Positions 8,734-16,828 of a DNA stretch of 64,000 nt are shown one piece after another. The position numbers and the translations under genes were made by a program. The notes beneath the pieces are model-generated. The model was not told the origin of the DNA, did no database searches, and saw only the letters and a list, made by a program, of their open reading frames with translations. The stretch is from JABGQS01 sp963666505. GTDB taxonomy: Bacteria > Bacillota > Clostridia > Christensenellales > SZUA-584. Position 1 is the first letter of the stretch. Each line of letters opens with the position of its first letter. Location: assembly GCA_963666505.2 (NCBI GenBank), contig CAXXXL010000001.1, positions 310,001 to 374,000 of the forward strand, given 5' to 3'.

Positions 8734-9120
8734 ATGTACAGATTATTCGGATGGATAAATGTAGCGCTGGTTGTTCTTATGATTTCCCCGTTTTTCGTGC
8801 GCTGGCTGAACAAGAAATATATAAAAAACGACATGCTCAAAACACAGCTCTTCAAATACAGAATTTTTCACAAGGTTTTCGGAGTGCTGCTGCTGGCGTC
8901 AATAATAACTCATGCAATCCTCGCACTGGGGACATGGCAGTGGCATACCGGCACGGTCCTGGGCATTACGGCGGTGGTGACAGCGCTGGCGGCGGTGTCT
9001 TTCTACACGTTCAAGAAAAAATGGCTCTTTGTGCTCCACCGTGTTCTGGCAGCTCTGCTAATACTGCTTCTTTTAGTCCACCTGATCTTCCCGTCGGCAA
9101 TATACCATATCTTCGGCTGA
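8734..9120 (+). CDS. Four-helix membrane protein with H-x13-H pairs, probable di-heme b cytochrome
   Basis: 128 residues, four predicted membrane helices (about 4-25, 43-66, 72-93, 98-121). Helix 2 carries His46 and His60, helix 4 carries His102 and His116: two identical 14-residue spacings, the arrangement that holds two stacked b hemes in ferric reductase- and NarI-type proteins. I do not recognise a named family with certainty. The gene starts three bases after the cytochrome b5-like lipoprotein gene, which argues for a joint role in moving electrons across or along the membrane. It lacks FAD/NAD domains, so any donor would be a separate protein or the quinone pool. The heme ligation is inferred from spacing only. 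Confidence 0.72.
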   Translation: MYRLFGWINVALVVLMISPFFVRWLNKKYIKNDMLKTQLFKYRIFHKVFGVLLLASIITHAILALGTWQWHTGTVLGITAVVTALAAVSFYTFKKKWLFVLHRVLAALLILLLLVHLIFPSAIYHIFG

Positions 9121-9151
9121 AAGACGGCAAATATAAATACGTTTTACCCTG

Positions 9152-9187
9152 AACCAGGCAGGTCCGTTTGATTTGCCCGGTTTTTTT
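9152..9187 (+). terminator. Intrinsic terminator after the heme-protein pair
   Basis: Stem AACCaGGCA / TGCCcGGTT with one mismatch, followed by eight T. Confidence 0.7.
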
Positions 9188-9314
9188 ATGGAGTATTTCA
9201 ATATCGTTTGAAACGGGCAAACATGTCTAAATTGTTAAAAAAATGCAGGGGGTTATAGACTTTACTAGCAATATGTATTAAAATTAAGATGAAAAAACAT
9301 CGGAGACATCAAAA

Positions 9315-9863
9315 GTGCAGAATAGTTCAAAAGAACTGCCGCGGCAGTATCGTAAGATGGTAGAGCACTTATATAGCGAATACAAACCGCTTATGGTTTG
9401 CGTGGCGATGAAAGTTGTGAAAAACGAAGACCATGCGACAGACATAGTGCATTCATCATTTGAAAGCATTATGAAGCATGCAAAAAAACTCTCTGCGATG
9501 TCTGAAAAAGAAGTCAAGGGATTCATATTGCTGACGGTAAAAAACAGAGCGCTGGACTTTGTAAACCTTCATGAAAACAGTAAAACGCTTCCGCTTGAAA
9601 AGTTCAGCGAGCATATGCAGGACGACTACTCGTCTGCAGAAAAGGAGGCTATACTGAATATGGAGATAGACGGTATAATGTTAAAACTTGAAAAACTGGA
9701 TAGTAAGTATTCGGTTCCTGTTCTCAACAAATACATACTGGGATACTCAATGGAAGAGGTTGCTCAAACGCTTGGGATATCAGTACAAAATGCCAAAGTG
9801 AGATGTTCAAGAGGAAGATCAATGCTGCTTGGTATGATAAAGGCGGAAAACGATAATGAATAA
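9315..9863 (+). CDS. RNA polymerase sigma factor, sigma-70/ECF family
   Basis: 182-aa two-domain sigma factor. Region 2 (about residues 15-85) reads YSEYKPLMVCVAMKVVKNEDHATDIVHSSF...FILLTVKNRALDFV; region 4 (about 120-175) is a helix-turn-helix with YSMEEVAQTLGISVQNAKVRCSRGRSML. The start is a GTG at 9315 preceded by CGGAGA; no better ATG lies upstream. Its last eight bases overlap the ATG of the DUF4367 membrane protein, the usual coupling of an ECF factor with its membrane-bound antagonist. A weak TTGTTA/TATAGA pair at 9232-9259 may be its promoter. The regulon is unknown. Confidence 0.9.
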   Translation: MQNSSKELPRQYRKMVEHLYSEYKPLMVCVAMKVVKNEDHATDIVHSSFESIMKHAKKLSAMSEKEVKGFILLTVKNRALDFVNLHENSKTLPLEKFSEHMQDDYSSAEKEAILNMEIDGIMLKLEKLDSKYSVPVLNKYILGYSMEEVAQTLGISVQNAKVRCSRGRSMLLGMIKAENDNE

Positions 9864-10563
9864 GAAAACTATTGATGCAATTTTTGATGCAAAGGTAAAG
9901 GCGGCCGGGCATATGCTGCTCGAAAAGCTGGCTGAAGAGGCTCCGACAGACGAAGAGCTCTCCATGCTCGCCCTGCCTTCAAAGAAGCTCGATGACAGGA
10001 TAAAAGCTTCCGTCAGGAAAGCGTCAGCTATGCGTGTCATCAAAAAAACGACAAGGGCGTCTGTGTTTGCTGCTGTTGCAATATTCATGGTTTTAATCGT
10101 GGGTGTGATAACCATGACACATACTCAGGCGCTGCCGATAAAGTTTAAAAACATAATGCTGAAAAAAGCAGAAAACCATATTGTGCTCAGTGCATCAGAG
10201 GTGCTGGAGACGGATGAAGATTTTTTGACCAATGGCGTAGACCTTATAGGCCCAAAGTATATGCCGGAGGGGTTTGGCCTTGTTGATGTTAATATAACAT
10301 CTGAAACCATTAGGAATACTTATCTTAGCCTTGATAACAGTATCATCAGAATAATGAAAAGTAAAACTGCGGGTTCGACTACCTTCGACACCGAACATAG
10401 CACACACTACAAGACACAGATAATGGGCAACGAAGCCGTAGTCTGTGAATTTAACGGCACAAACACAGTGTTCTACTTCTCAAACAACTATTATTATGAA
10501 ATATCAGGGCAGGATGTGGAGACGCAAGAGCTTATAAAAATAGCCGAAAAACTTCCCGGTTGA
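9856..10563 (+). CDS. DUF4367 membrane protein, probable anti-sigma factor
   Basis: 235 aa: a charged cytoplasmic N-terminus of about 67 residues with the helical segment VKAAGHMLLEKLAEEAP, a single membrane helix near 69-88, and an extracellular DUF4367 domain (about 125-235) with the family features YMPEGFGL, YLSLDNSIIRI, IMGNEAVVCEF and a final YYYEISGQD. DUF4367 proteins are commonly encoded with sigma factors and are thought to hold them at the membrane; that role here is inferred from the overlapping gene pair. No zinc-finger anti-sigma motif is visible in the N-terminus. Confidence 0.83.
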   Translation: MNKKTIDAIFDAKVKAAGHMLLEKLAEEAPTDEELSMLALPSKKLDDRIKASVRKASAMRVIKKTTRASVFAAVAIFMVLIVGVITMTHTQALPIKFKNIMLKKAENHIVLSASEVLETDEDFLTNGVDLIGPKYMPEGFGLVDVNITSETIRNTYLSLDNSIIRIMKSKTAGSTTFDTEHSTHYKTQIMGNEAVVCEFNGTNTVFYFSNNYYYEISGQDVETQELIKIAEKLPG

Positions 10564-10958
10564 AAAAAATTAAAAAATATTGAAGAAAGTTGTAACCTTT
10601 TCGTGTCTGAACCGTTTATATAATGAGGAGAAGTTGTATAGGCGGTTTTTTGATTGCTCAGATAATCGGCTCTGCACATCCTAAAATACGTTAGGTTATT
10701 GGTTTTGCAGGCTTTGTACAAGTATAAGTTACAGACCTACATGAGACTGGACATCTTGGGAAAATGACAAAATACATATAGCTATAGCCTGCCAATGGTC
10801 CGGGGGGCGAGTCAGAGATCTACATCCTCTCTTTATTTATACTATGACAAGTTTAAAAAAGCTTGTCCTCCCGGATTTATTATTAAAAATGAATACCTGT
10901 TATCATTCCGAGCAAAGGAAAAGAACCCTCATACGAGGGTTCTTTTTCATTACCGTTG
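10564..10958 (+). promoter_or_regulatory. 395-bp gap with an ECF-type promoter candidate at 10591-10618
   Basis: TGTAAC (10591-10596), 16-bp spacer, CGTTTA (10613-10618) resembles ECF sigma promoters (AAC and CGT cores) and directly follows a sigma/anti-sigma pair. Reading right, there is no convincing gene before the terminator at 10919-10947; the longest early frame is a 23-codon ATG frame at 10624 without a ribosome site. A GACAAG/CTTGTC inverted repeat lies near 10846-10867. If the promoter is real, the product would be an RNA of about 320 nt. Otherwise I see nothing here. Confidence 0.35.
10919..10947. terminator. Bidirectional intrinsic terminator (end of ppk)
   Basis: Perfect stem AAGAACCCTC / GAGGGTTCTT with loop ATAC, A-tract before and T-tract after. 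It lies 12 bp past the ppk stop and would also stop anything coming from the left. Confidence 0.9.
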
Positions 10959-13127
10959 TTATTCAGCTTCCGGGTCAAGGTAATAATCAGACGATATCCG
11001 TTTTCCCATCACGATAAGCGCCCTTCCAAGTTTGTGCTTCAGCCTTCCGGCGGCTTTTTTGTGCATGTGTGGCAGTCTCTTCTTATAGTCCTGCAAGCAC
11101 AGTGCGTACTGTACCATCTGGGCGTCCCGTATTCCCTCGTCGTTTTCCAGTCTTGTATATTTACCGCAAGGCTGCATCACTCTGCCTTTGGCAGTGTCTT
11201 TGAGCAGTATGTCAAGCATCTGCTTTATTCGCTGCTTTATGCCTTCGTCAAGCACAGGGCACATTATCTCCATCCTGCGGTCAAGGTTTCTTGTCATAAG
11301 GTCTGCAGAGGATATAAACAGCTTTTCTTCTCCGCAGCCAGAGAACCAAAATACTCTCGAGTGCTCAAGGAAGCGGCCGACTATGCTTATCACACGTATG
11401 TTTTCGCTAAACCCCGGCACTCCCGCTCTAAGGCAGCAGATGCCACGTACGATAAGGTCGATTTTCACACCTGCCTGCGAAGCTTGCGAAAGCTTGTCTA
11501 TCATCTCCCTGTCAGCCAGAGAGTTTATCTTTAATATAATGTGTCCGTTTCCGGTGCGCCTGAAGCATTCGATCTCCCTGTTTATAAGCTCATATATCTT
11601 CTGCCTTATACCACCGGGAGAAACGTCGAACATTCTGTAATCATCACCGGTAACGCCGGTTCCAAGCTCCCTGAAAAAGAGTATTATATCCTTTGCAATG
11701 TCCTCGTTCGAAGTAAGTATGCCTATGTCTGTATACAGATTGGCTGTCTTTTCGTTGTAGTTACCAGTGGAAATATGAGCCGTATACCAAATACCCTTTG
11801 GGGTATTGCGTGTAACGAGCAGAAGCTTTGAGTGCACCTTAAGATAATCCCTGCCGTAGATGACCCGGCAGCCTGCGTCCTCCAGCTTTGCGGCCCAGTT
11901 GATGTTTTTGGCTTCGTCGAACCTTGCTTTAAGCTCGACCAGCACCGTAACGTCCTTGCCGTTCTGCGCCGCCGCAACAAGATACTTTACCACTTCAGAT
12001 TCATTTGAAACCCGGTAAAGAGTCTGCCTTATTGCGATGACGGATTCATCGTACGCAGCCTCCCGGAGCAGGGCCAGAACAGAGTCAAAATTGACATACG
12101 GATGTATCATAAGATAATCCCGGGCTCTCACTTGGCGGATGACGCTCTCTGCACGCTGAAGCCCGGGAGTGTAAACGCTCTTCATGTCATTGTATAAATG
12201 CTTCTGATATCCTTTTGCCTTTGCGGCGTCGATGACCTTCCAGGCTAGGCTCATGTCCAGCGGTCCGCTCTGTGTATATATCTGCTCTTTGGTGATGCCC
12301 AGCTTTTCGGCAATATCTGCTGATATAACACTTTCCGGCTCAAGGTTGGTCTCCAGTCTTACGGGCATAAGCCTCTTTCGCCGCTCAAGAATGTGCTGCA
12401 TTGCCTGCCTATAGTTTTCTTCGTTCTGCGCAGCCTCGTCGTCAAGTTCCAAATCGGCGTTTCGTGTCACCCTGAACTTACCTATGCCAAGAAGATTGTG
12501 CTTGGGAAACATCTCCTCTGCAAACATCTCCGCAACGTCCTCAAGCAGATAGAACCTTACGTCTTCCGAGTCAAGGAACACTATCTTCTGCGCAGCCTCA
12601 GGGAAAAGTATCAGCCCCAGCCGTTCCGTGTTCTTGCGCTTTACACGAACGCCGAGGAAAACCATTTTGCTGGGAAGATAGGGGAAGGGGTGCTTGCCGT
12701 CAACGATAAAAGTAGACATAAGAGGCCGTACATGTTTTTCAAATTCGTCGTGAAGCGCGTCTACATCTCTTGCAGAGAGTTTGCGCGTCTCAAGCTGCCT
12801 TATGCCTATTTTTTCAAGTTCTGTGAAAAGCGAGCGTCGAATGTCATTGTATACTCCCATCAGCTCTCTGGTTTTCCCGTATATGGCAGAGAGCTGCTCA
12901 TCCGCAGTCATTCCTGTAATGGGGTCTATGCCAACAAGCCCGGTCAGCGACTGGTCAAACAGCCCGCCTGCCCGAACCATAAAAAACTCGTCAAGATTAG
13001 AGCAGAAGATAGAAAGAAACTTCAGCCTCTCCAATAAAGGGTTGCTCTTATCAGTTGCTTCTTCAAGCACACGTTCGTTGAAAGAAAGCCAGCCAAGTTC
13101 CCGGTTTATATAAAGCCCGCTCTTCAT
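10959..13127 (-). CDS. ppk1: Polyphosphate kinase 1
   Basis: 722-aa PPK1, which makes inorganic polyphosphate from ATP through a phosphohistidine. N domain: INRELGWLSFNERVLEEA and FCSNLDEFFMVRAGG. Core: LMIHPYVNFDSVL, then the first HKD-like motif with the autophosphorylated His in VHSKLLLVTR (about residue 431), followed by HISTGNYNEKTANLYTDIG. The second half has RGICCLRAGVPGFSENI and SSADLMTRNLDRR. Length is normal for the family. GAGGTG precedes the ATG. It starts 20 bases after the end of the exopolyphosphatase gene, so synthesis and breakdown of polyphosphate are encoded in one operon. No pho-box-like repeat was noted upstream. Confidence 0.97.
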   Translation of the reverse strand: MKSGLYINRELGWLSFNERVLEEATDKSNPLLERLKFLSIFCSNLDEFFMVRAGGLFDQSLTGLVGIDPITGMTADEQLSAIYGKTRELMGVYNDIRRSLFTELEKIGIRQLETRKLSARDVDALHDEFEKHVRPLMSTFIVDGKHPFPYLPSKMVFLGVRVKRKNTERLGLILFPEAAQKIVFLDSEDVRFYLLEDVAEMFAEEMFPKHNLLGIGKFRVTRNADLELDDEAAQNEENYRQAMQHILERRKRLMPVRLETNLEPESVISADIAEKLGITKEQIYTQSGPLDMSLAWKVIDAAKAKGYQKHLYNDMKSVYTPGLQRAESVIRQVRARDYLMIHPYVNFDSVLALLREAAYDESVIAIRQTLYRVSNESEVVKYLVAAAQNGKDVTVLVELKARFDEAKNINWAAKLEDAGCRVIYGRDYLKVHSKLLLVTRNTPKGIWYTAHISTGNYNEKTANLYTDIGILTSNEDIAKDIILFFRELGTGVTGDDYRMFDVSPGGIRQKIYELINREIECFRRTGNGHIILKINSLADREMIDKLSQASQAGVKIDLIVRGICCLRAGVPGFSENIRVISIVGRFLEHSRVFWFSGCGEEKLFISSADLMTRNLDRRMEIMCPVLDEGIKQRIKQMLDILLKDTAKGRVMQPCGKYTRLENDEGIRDAQMVQYALCLQDYKKRLPHMHKKAAGRLKHKLGRALIVMGKRISSDYYLDPEAE

Positions 13128-13147
13128 AATACACCTCTATATAGATT

Positions 13148-14053
13148 TTAAAGCTTCGCAACTTTCTCCAGCAGATAGCCTTCCCTTACACCGAAACGTG
13201 AAAGCTGCATCACCGGAACGCAAGCTTTGACAAGTATGCGATTTATTATTATCATTCCGGGCACAAGCGTAAAAATACGCCCGGGGCAGTGCTTGTCCGC
13301 AAGCCGTATTCCATCTATACCAAAGCCCAGCAGTTTTGTATATAGCGGATGGATATCGTCGGTAAATATCCTGTACCCGTGTATATCCTGGCTCGAGCCG
13401 CTTATGGCTTTATCAATGTTGCACATAGCTCTTGCGCTTCCACCGACAGCATAAGCAGCATCCACTTCCGGTTTTTTAAGCCACTCGATGTTCTTAATGT
13501 GGGTGTCCACTTCGTGTTTTATTTTTTCTATCTCTTTTTTCTTGGGGAATATATGTGAGACATACTGCTTGGTTACGGAAACGCTGCCAATGTCCATGCT
13601 GGTACGCTCAAGCAGCTCTCCGTCTTTAATAAGCGATACCTCACAGCTTCCGCCGCCAAGGTCGATAGAGATTGCGTTGCGCAGCTCAAACGCATAATCA
13701 AGTCCTTTTACTCCAAGCTCCGCTTCCCTACCGCCGGATATTATTGCGACGTTCAGTCCTGTGCTCTCACGGATGGAAGCAAGCACATCGCCGGAATTGG
13801 TTATATTCCTCAGCGACGCAGTCGCAAAACACCAAAGGTGTGATAGTTCGTGATGCGAGGCAAGCTCTTTCAGCTGTTCTAGTGTGTCTATTATGGCCTT
13901 TACACCGTCCATCTGCATACGGCCGTTCTTCTTGTAGTTCACAGCTGTCGCAAATATCTTCTTGTTAAGCAGATACTCTATCCTTCCATCGATTATTCTA
14001 TACACGACCAGCCGGATAGTGTTCGAGCCGATGTCTATGACCCCGTATTTCAT
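13148..14053 (-). CDS. ppx: Exopolyphosphatase / GppA-type phosphatase
   Basis: 301-aa Ppx/GppA family member of the ASKHA fold; splits terminal phosphate from polyphosphate and possibly acts on pppGpp. Motifs: phosphate-1 loop GVIDIGSNTIRLVVY at the N-terminus, ATASLRN in the middle, and the phosphate-2 loop ISIDLGGGSCEVS. It ends around SRFGVREGYLLEK, matching the short single-domain form (about 300 aa) without the C-terminal HD-like domain found in the 500-aa enzymes. AAGGGG lies before the ATG. First gene of the ppx-ppk operon. Confidence 0.94.
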   Translation of the reverse strand: MKYGVIDIGSNTIRLVVYRIIDGRIEYLLNKKIFATAVNYKKNGRMQMDGVKAIIDTLEQLKELASHHELSHLWCFATASLRNITNSGDVLASIRESTGLNVAIISGGREAELGVKGLDYAFELRNAISIDLGGGSCEVSLIKDGELLERTSMDIGSVSVTKQYVSHIFPKKKEIEKIKHEVDTHIKNIEWLKKPEVDAAYAVGGSARAMCNIDKAISGSSQDIHGYRIFTDDIHPLYTKLLGFGIDGIRLADKHCPGRIFTLVPGMIIINRILVKACVPVMQLSRFGVREGYLLEKVAKL

Positions 14054-14260
14054 GTTTTACCCCTTTGTTTCGTCACTATATAATATCAAAGCCTGTCATT
14101 ATTTGGTGGCTCTTTTCACAAATTTAACAGCGGTTTTACAACAATGCAACCTGGCTTTGCTGCTGTATTTAATATTTTACTCCAATAAGGCCGGATATTC
14201 AAACATTCCCGGTCTCCGGTAAACAATTCGCCTGGATTATAAATTGGAGCACAATATGTT

Positions 14261-14288
14261 TTGAACGATATCCCTTTTGTGATATAAT
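14261..14288 (+). promoter_or_regulatory. SigA-type promoter for the small acidic protein
   Basis: TTGAAC (14261-14266), 16-bp spacer, TATAAT (14283-14288); AAAGGAG lies eight bases before the ATG at 14319. Confidence 0.65.
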
Positions 14289-14318
14289 CATCTTGAAAAT
14301 AAAATAAAGGAGCAGATT

Positions 14319-14552
14319 ATGTTAGACTTCTTCAAAAAAGGCGGAGTATTTCTATTTGACGAGAGCGATTCGCAGAGCGAGTCAAGCTATTACAGGCTCG
14401 AAGATCTGATGGGCGAAGAGGAAGGCGCAGATATAACGGAAGCATACATCGACGAAGACGGAGAGATCTGTGTATACTACGATTCAGGCGTGTTGAGCGA
14501 AGAGGAAGCCATTGCAAAATACAACGCCGGAGACTATATTAAACATTTCTGA
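14319..14552 (+). CDS. Small acidic protein, unknown function
   Basis: 77 residues with about 20 Asp/Glu and few basic residues, all near the N-terminus (MLDFFKKGG). No signal peptide, membrane helix or cysteine. A segment reading EDLMGEEEGADITEAYIDEDGEICVYYDSG suggests a small alpha/beta fold. It has its own promoter, a strong ribosome site and a terminator, so it is a genuine single-gene unit. I do not recognise the family; a role as a partner or inhibitor of a basic protein is possible but only suggested by charge. Confidence 0.75.
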   Translation: MLDFFKKGGVFLFDESDSQSESSYYRLEDLMGEEEGADITEAYIDEDGEICVYYDSGVLSEEEAIAKYNAGDYIKHF

Positions 14553-14575
14553 TACTTTTAATAATCAAACCATAT

Positions 14576-14616
14576 AAAAAGCCGTATTGTCTTTAAAAAA
14601 GATTGTACGGCTTTTT
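14576..14616. terminator. Bidirectional intrinsic terminator
   Basis: Stem AAAAGCCGTA / TACGGCTTTTT with an imperfect inner helix (GTCTTT/AAAGAT). It lies between the small acidic gene and the convergent acyltransferase gene and fits both. Confidence 0.85.
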
Positions 14617-14637
14617 CTTTGTATTGTCAGTTATTAT

Positions 14638-15912
14638 CTACGCCTGCTCCGGTGCTGTCTGTTTGCTGTCGGTCCGACAGAGCCGACTTTTGCTTTCACG
14701 CACTGTGAATTCGAATAATTCCTCGGTAGCAAGTGCGACCTTCGTAGCCGCCCAATGCTTTGTCTGCGGATAAATATAATATGTGTCCGTCAGCGTAGAT
14801 AAATCGATGCAGTCGCCTTTGCCTTCATATTCGTATTCGATATGGCACGAATACATTGAAAGCGGCTTTTTCTCCAGTAAGAAAGGCTTGCCGTTAAAGC
14901 TGCCTTGAAGCCTGAAACCGTTCATATCGTGCGTAAGCTGTGCTTTGCCCAGCCTAATATATCCGTCTGCGTTTGGCAGGCTGTCCACGACAGCTTCGCT
15001 GCTCAAGAAATAAGTGCCTTCCTCTATCTCGCGGCGCACGCACTCCCGCTCATAATCATACCAGTCAGGGATGTGCAGCCTCTCGCCGTTGTATGCGACA
15101 AGCTCTCCGAGCGTCGTCATAGTCCACTCGGCGTGGCAGTGTTCGCACCACAGCTTTTTGCCGCCAGACCTCATCTTAAATTCCGTGCCGCACTCGATGC
15201 ACCTATACAAGACTTTATCAAGCCCTCGGGCTCTGTCCTTATATTTAATGTGCATTTCGTTGTCCTTCTGCCATTTATATTCGTCATACACAAAAGCGTT
15301 GTTGATGCGTTCATTGACCTCGCCTGCGCTCAGCTTTTTAAGTTCGTCTGCGGTGATTATCTGCGTCATGTCCGCAGTCAGCCTCACCTTGCGCTTCTTT
15401 AAGTTCCATACCGGTGAATATAGATGGTTGCCGTTCATCTGCAGCACCACCACAGGCACACGCAGCATCTTGGCAAGTTTACCTAAGGAAGCCGGAAGGC
15501 ATGCATTCGTACCGATAAGCGAATATCTTGCCTCCGGATAAACAATAGCTATGTCACCGTTGTCGATAACATTTTTAAGATTATATATCAGCGTAACGTC
15601 GTTCGTGAACTTGCGCTTGCAGATGCACCCGACGTCCCGAAGCAGCTTTTCTCTGCCGATAAATCCGTCGATAGCCACGACGTAGTTCGCCCTGTGTGGG
15701 AATATGCAGGCCGTCGTCACCATGAAGTCGATAAAAGACTTATGTGTGCAAAGCAGCAGGTAGGGCGGCTTTAATCCCTTCATGTTTGTTTTGGTAATCT
15801 TGAGCCTCCTCATCAGAACAATAGGGAAGCTCAGCAGCCATGTGACGACTTTCAGATAAGTCTTCTGCCGGACCGGTGGTGCTTCCATGTCAAAATGAAC
15901 AGTATTATTCAT
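14638..15912 (-). CDS. Lysophospholipid acyltransferase-like protein with a zinc ribbon
   Basis: 424 aa. The N-terminal half is a PlsC-type acyltransferase: CTHKSFIDF is the H-x4-D catalytic motif and VYPEARYSLIG is a variant of the glycerol-phosphate motif (PEGTRS in the family). Residues about 240-275 hold a four-cysteine ribbon, CIECG...CEHCH, followed by a C-terminal domain of about 150 residues rich in Tyr and Asp that I do not recognise. GAGGTG sets the start at 15912; a longer frame to 15954 has no ribosome site. It would sit at the cytoplasmic membrane face. The substrate may be a glycerophospholipid or another lipid; the ribbon and C-terminal domain are unusual for plain PlsC. Confidence 0.85.
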   Translation of the reverse strand: MNNTVHFDMEAPPVRQKTYLKVVTWLLSFPIVLMRRLKITKTNMKGLKPPYLLLCTHKSFIDFMVTTACIFPHRANYVVAIDGFIGREKLLRDVGCICKRKFTNDVTLIYNLKNVIDNGDIAIVYPEARYSLIGTNACLPASLGKLAKMLRVPVVVLQMNGNHLYSPVWNLKKRKVRLTADMTQIITADELKKLSAGEVNERINNAFVYDEYKWQKDNEMHIKYKDRARGLDKVLYRCIECGTEFKMRSGGKKLWCEHCHAEWTMTTLGELVAYNGERLHIPDWYDYERECVRREIEEGTYFLSSEAVVDSLPNADGYIRLGKAQLTHDMNGFRLQGSFNGKPFLLEKKPLSMYSCHIEYEYEGKGDCIDLSTLTDTYYIYPQTKHWAATKVALATEELFEFTVRESKSRLCRTDSKQTAPEQA

Positions 15913-16034
15913 ACGACACCTCTTTTTTATAAATGTTTTGTTATTATACCACAATCAATACTATGGCGCATTCATTTGTTTTCAAGCTCCTGCAGCCCTA
16001 AAAAAAGCATGCAGGAATTTTGCGCATATACCCA

Positions 16035-16052
16035 TTGTAAAAGTTTTCACAA
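16035..16052. promoter_or_regulatory. Rex operator upstream of the hydrogenase operon
   Basis: TTGTAAAAGTTTTCACAA matches the Rex site TTGTnAAnnnnTTnACAA at every fixed position. It ends seven bases before the -35 box of the promoter at 16059-16087. Rex is a redox repressor that leaves DNA when NADH is high, and it is known to control hydrogenase and fermentation genes in Clostridia. Confidence 0.85.
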
Positions 16053-16058
16053 AAATGT

Positions 16059-16087
16059 TTGATTTTTATTTCACAATGTGTTACAAT
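16059..16087 (+). promoter_or_regulatory. SigA-type promoter of hydCBA
   Basis: TTGATT (16059-16064), 17-bp spacer, TACAAT (16082-16087). The spacer contains TTCACAATGTGTTACAA, which carries further TTCACAA-like half sites for Rex. Confidence 0.75.
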
Positions 16088-16363
16088 TAGTACACCTAAT
16101 AAAACAAGCCTAAAAGAGTATTGCTCACTTTAAAGCAGGCATAATGCAAACGGGTAAAAAAAGCTGCCCGTATATTCTGACCAGAACCCTCAAACCCTCA
16201 ATACTTCAGGTGCACGGCAAAAACAAATGCATATAAGACCATGCAGCGCTTTTTTTGCTTTTAAGAAAATAAAGCAAAGGCGGTTTATTAAGTTTTTTTA
16301 AAAACACGCTGAAGGTCTTTAACGGTTCAAATAAACCGCATAATAATAAAAGGAGGTACCCCT
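16088..16363 (+). promoter_or_regulatory. Long 5' leader of the hydrogenase operon with a 10-bp inverted repeat
   Basis: About 270 nt lie between the promoter and the hydC ATG. GCGGTTTATT (16280-16289) is perfectly complementary to AATAAACCGC (16330-16339) and would form a stem-loop ending 14 bases before the AAAAGGAGG ribosome site. An ACGGG/CCCGT hairpin lies near 16149-16171. I match it to no riboswitch class I know. No coding frame stands out. Confidence 0.5.
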
Positions 16364-16828
16364 ATGCAAACAAAGGCAACGGCAGAAAAAACGCCTGATA
16401 AACTGGTAGGTGTTTTGATGGAATGCCAAAAAGCAAAGAAGAGGAAATACCTTACCAAAGAGGACCTGCGGCAGGTGGCGAAAGAAATGGACCTTCCGGA
16501 AAGCAGAGTCTACAGCGTGGCAACGTTCTATTCGTTAATCAGCACGGAGCCAAGGGGAAAGCACATCATACAGATATGTAAAGATGTTCCGTGCTATATA
16601 AACGGAGCGTTCAATCTGCTTGACGAGCTCGAAAATGCGCTGGAGATCAAGGTGGGCGAAACGACGAAAGACGGTATATTCACGCTGGAGCACACCAGCT
16701 GCCTTGGTTACTGCGAGATCGCTCCGGTGATGCGCATAGACCAAAAAATCTACGGTAATATGACTAGCGAGAAGCTGGTCGAGGTTATCGCCGGGTATAG
16801 GAGGCAGATGAAAAATGCAGAACATTGA
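16364..16828 (+). CDS. hydC: NAD-dependent hydrogenase subunit, NuoE-like [2Fe-2S] protein (HydC)
   Basis: 154-aa thioredoxin-like ferredoxin subunit. After an N-terminal helical domain with YSVATFYSLISTEPRGKH, the four cluster ligands appear as CKDVPC and CLGYC, the spacing C-x4-C...C-x3-C of NuoE/HydC. It passes electrons between the flavin subunit HydB and the hydrogenase subunit HydA. AAAAGGAGG is close to the ATG. The last 14 bases overlap the hydB start. Confidence 0.95.
   Translation: MQTKATAEKTPDKLVGVLMECQKAKKRKYLTKEDLRQVAKEMDLPESRVYSVATFYSLISTEPRGKHIIQICKDVPCYINGAFNLLDELENALEIKVGETTKDGIFTLEHTSCLGYCEIAPVMRIDQKIYGNMTSEKLVEVIAGYRRQMKNAEH

Noticed and set aside
10956..13113. Plus-strand frames of 60-214 codons opposite ppk
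   Set aside because: The minus-strand PPK1 is certain along its whole length; the opposite frames show no motifs.
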